Notes under the pieces: generated by a model
Told to the model about the DNA's origin: nothing
Database searches by the model: none
What the model saw: the letters and a program-made list of their open reading frames with translations, nothing else
Shown: in pieces, positions 63,871-64,000 of the stretch
Numbering within the stretch: position 1 is the stretch's first letter
How the letters are laid out: each line of letters begins with the position of its first letter
Made by a program: the position numbers and the translations under genes
DNA from: Brumimicrobium sp041655765
GTDB taxonomy: Bacteria; Bacteroidota; Bacteroidia; Flavobacteriales_D; Crocinitomicaceae
Reading direction: 5' to 3'
NCBI GenBank assembly: GCA_041655765.1
Contig: JBBAEU010000003.1
Coordinates: 62,001 to 126,000 of the forward strand
DNA: 64,000 bases

Positions 63871-64000
63871 TTTGTAAAGAATCTTTAAAATCTTGACCCG
63901 TTGGTCTTTGGAATATTTCCAATCCAAAAAACTCGGCAGCACCAAAAAGGTGATCAAAAATATCCGATTGAGTACCTTCATAATCAACCAAACCAATGGA
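63863..64000 (-). CDS. C-terminal end of an unrecognised gene (runs off right edge)
   Basis: Reading the minus strand from 64000 in the frame beginning TCC gives 45 codons ending in TAA at 63865-63863: a tail containing GLVDYEGTQSDIFDHLFGAA then a phenylalanine-rich EFFGLEIFQRPTGQDF and SLQSE. It overlaps the response-regulator GTG by 8 nt, a coupling that suggests one operon. The tail does not look like the end of a histidine-kinase ATPase domain, so the usual kinase partner is not obvious. I do not recognise the family. Confidence 0.6.
   Translation of the reverse strand, partial: SIGLVDYEGTQSDIFDHLFGAAEFFGLEIFQRPTGQDFKDSLQSE

Noticed and set aside
63871..63996. N-terminal extension of the response regulator (42 codons)
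   Set aside because: The extension is the out-of-frame reading of the upstream gene, whose own frame ends in TAA at 63863; regulators begin at the MNNLKKILLVEDE-type start.

Overview
The window looks like the chromosome of a Bacteroidota bacterium, most likely Flavobacteriales or a Crocinitomicaceae-like lineage. The DNA is AT-rich. Secreted proteins carry type IX secretion (T9SS) C-terminal signals of both type A (short domain with a YPNP-like start) and type B (CHU_C / gliding-motility C-terminal domain). SprB repeats, a PorP/SprF protein, GLPGLI, DUF5686, HmuY and DUF6607-type proteins are present. Many first genes have a TAnnTTTG box 15-40 nt upstream, the Bacteroidota sigma-A -7 element. 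I see no mobile element, prophage, CRISPR array or rRNA; this is ordinary chromosome with several accessory surface and transport loci.

Layout. (1) 1-11540, minus strand: one long operon for cell-surface proteins, in transcription order a 169-aa unknown, two large SprB-repeat type B T9SS substrates with 12 repeats each, PorP/SprF, an OmpA/PD40 lipoprotein-like partner, a GLPGLI-family protein and the start of another exported protein at the left edge. (2) 11692-15352, minus: a haem uptake operon (DUF6607-like protein, HmuT, HmuU, HmuV). (3) 15520-25308: a medium-chain reductase (minus), then plus-strand rseP, an NtrY-like giant sensor kinase, an M43 metalloprotease exported by T9SS, and pdxA. 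(4) 25311-29038, minus: a membrane module of an SPFH protein and two bacterial PH-domain proteins, a structured 0.4-kb intergenic region, and a small membrane protein. (5) 29155-33168: a T9SS-exported esterase (plus), radA (minus) and two tandem small lipoproteins (plus). (6) 33248-39986, minus: DUF5686 outer-membrane protein, and a coaX / outer-membrane protein / TPR / lptC / small membrane protein operon. (7) 40181-46233: tRNA-Phe, marC, sod, the sufBCD operon and a divergent DUF59 gene. (8) 46311-51057: ileS (minus) and hemW (plus). (9) 51046-55680, minus: HmuY-sorting protein, TonB-dependent receptor, HmuY lipoprotein. (10) 55887-62727, minus: SpoIIM (with a second membrane half) / DUF4129 / DUF4350 / MoxR / DUF58. 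(11) 62793-64000, minus: a single-domain rhodanese, an OmpR-type response regulator and the tail of an unrecognised gene.

How it fits together. Two separate haem loci (inner-membrane HmuTUV without a receptor; surface HmuY/receptor without an ABC system) could form one route from cell surface to cytoplasm. SufBCD, DUF59, HemW and iron superoxide dismutase add iron-sulfur, haem and oxygen handling. Five substrates in the window carry T9SS signals, and the PorP/SprF-OmpA pair sits directly behind the two type B substrates, as expected for a dedicated secretion/anchoring partner.

The parts least explained by known biology are the SprB-repeat operon, the MoxR-DUF58-SpoIIM module with its fused membrane half, the receptor flanked by two different HmuY proteins, and a few regulatory structures (a perfect inverted repeat in the sufB promoter, a strand-specific terminator with no gene in front of it, and genes whose promoter box nearly touches the start codon). 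All functional calls rest on reading sequence motifs by eye; no database search was run.
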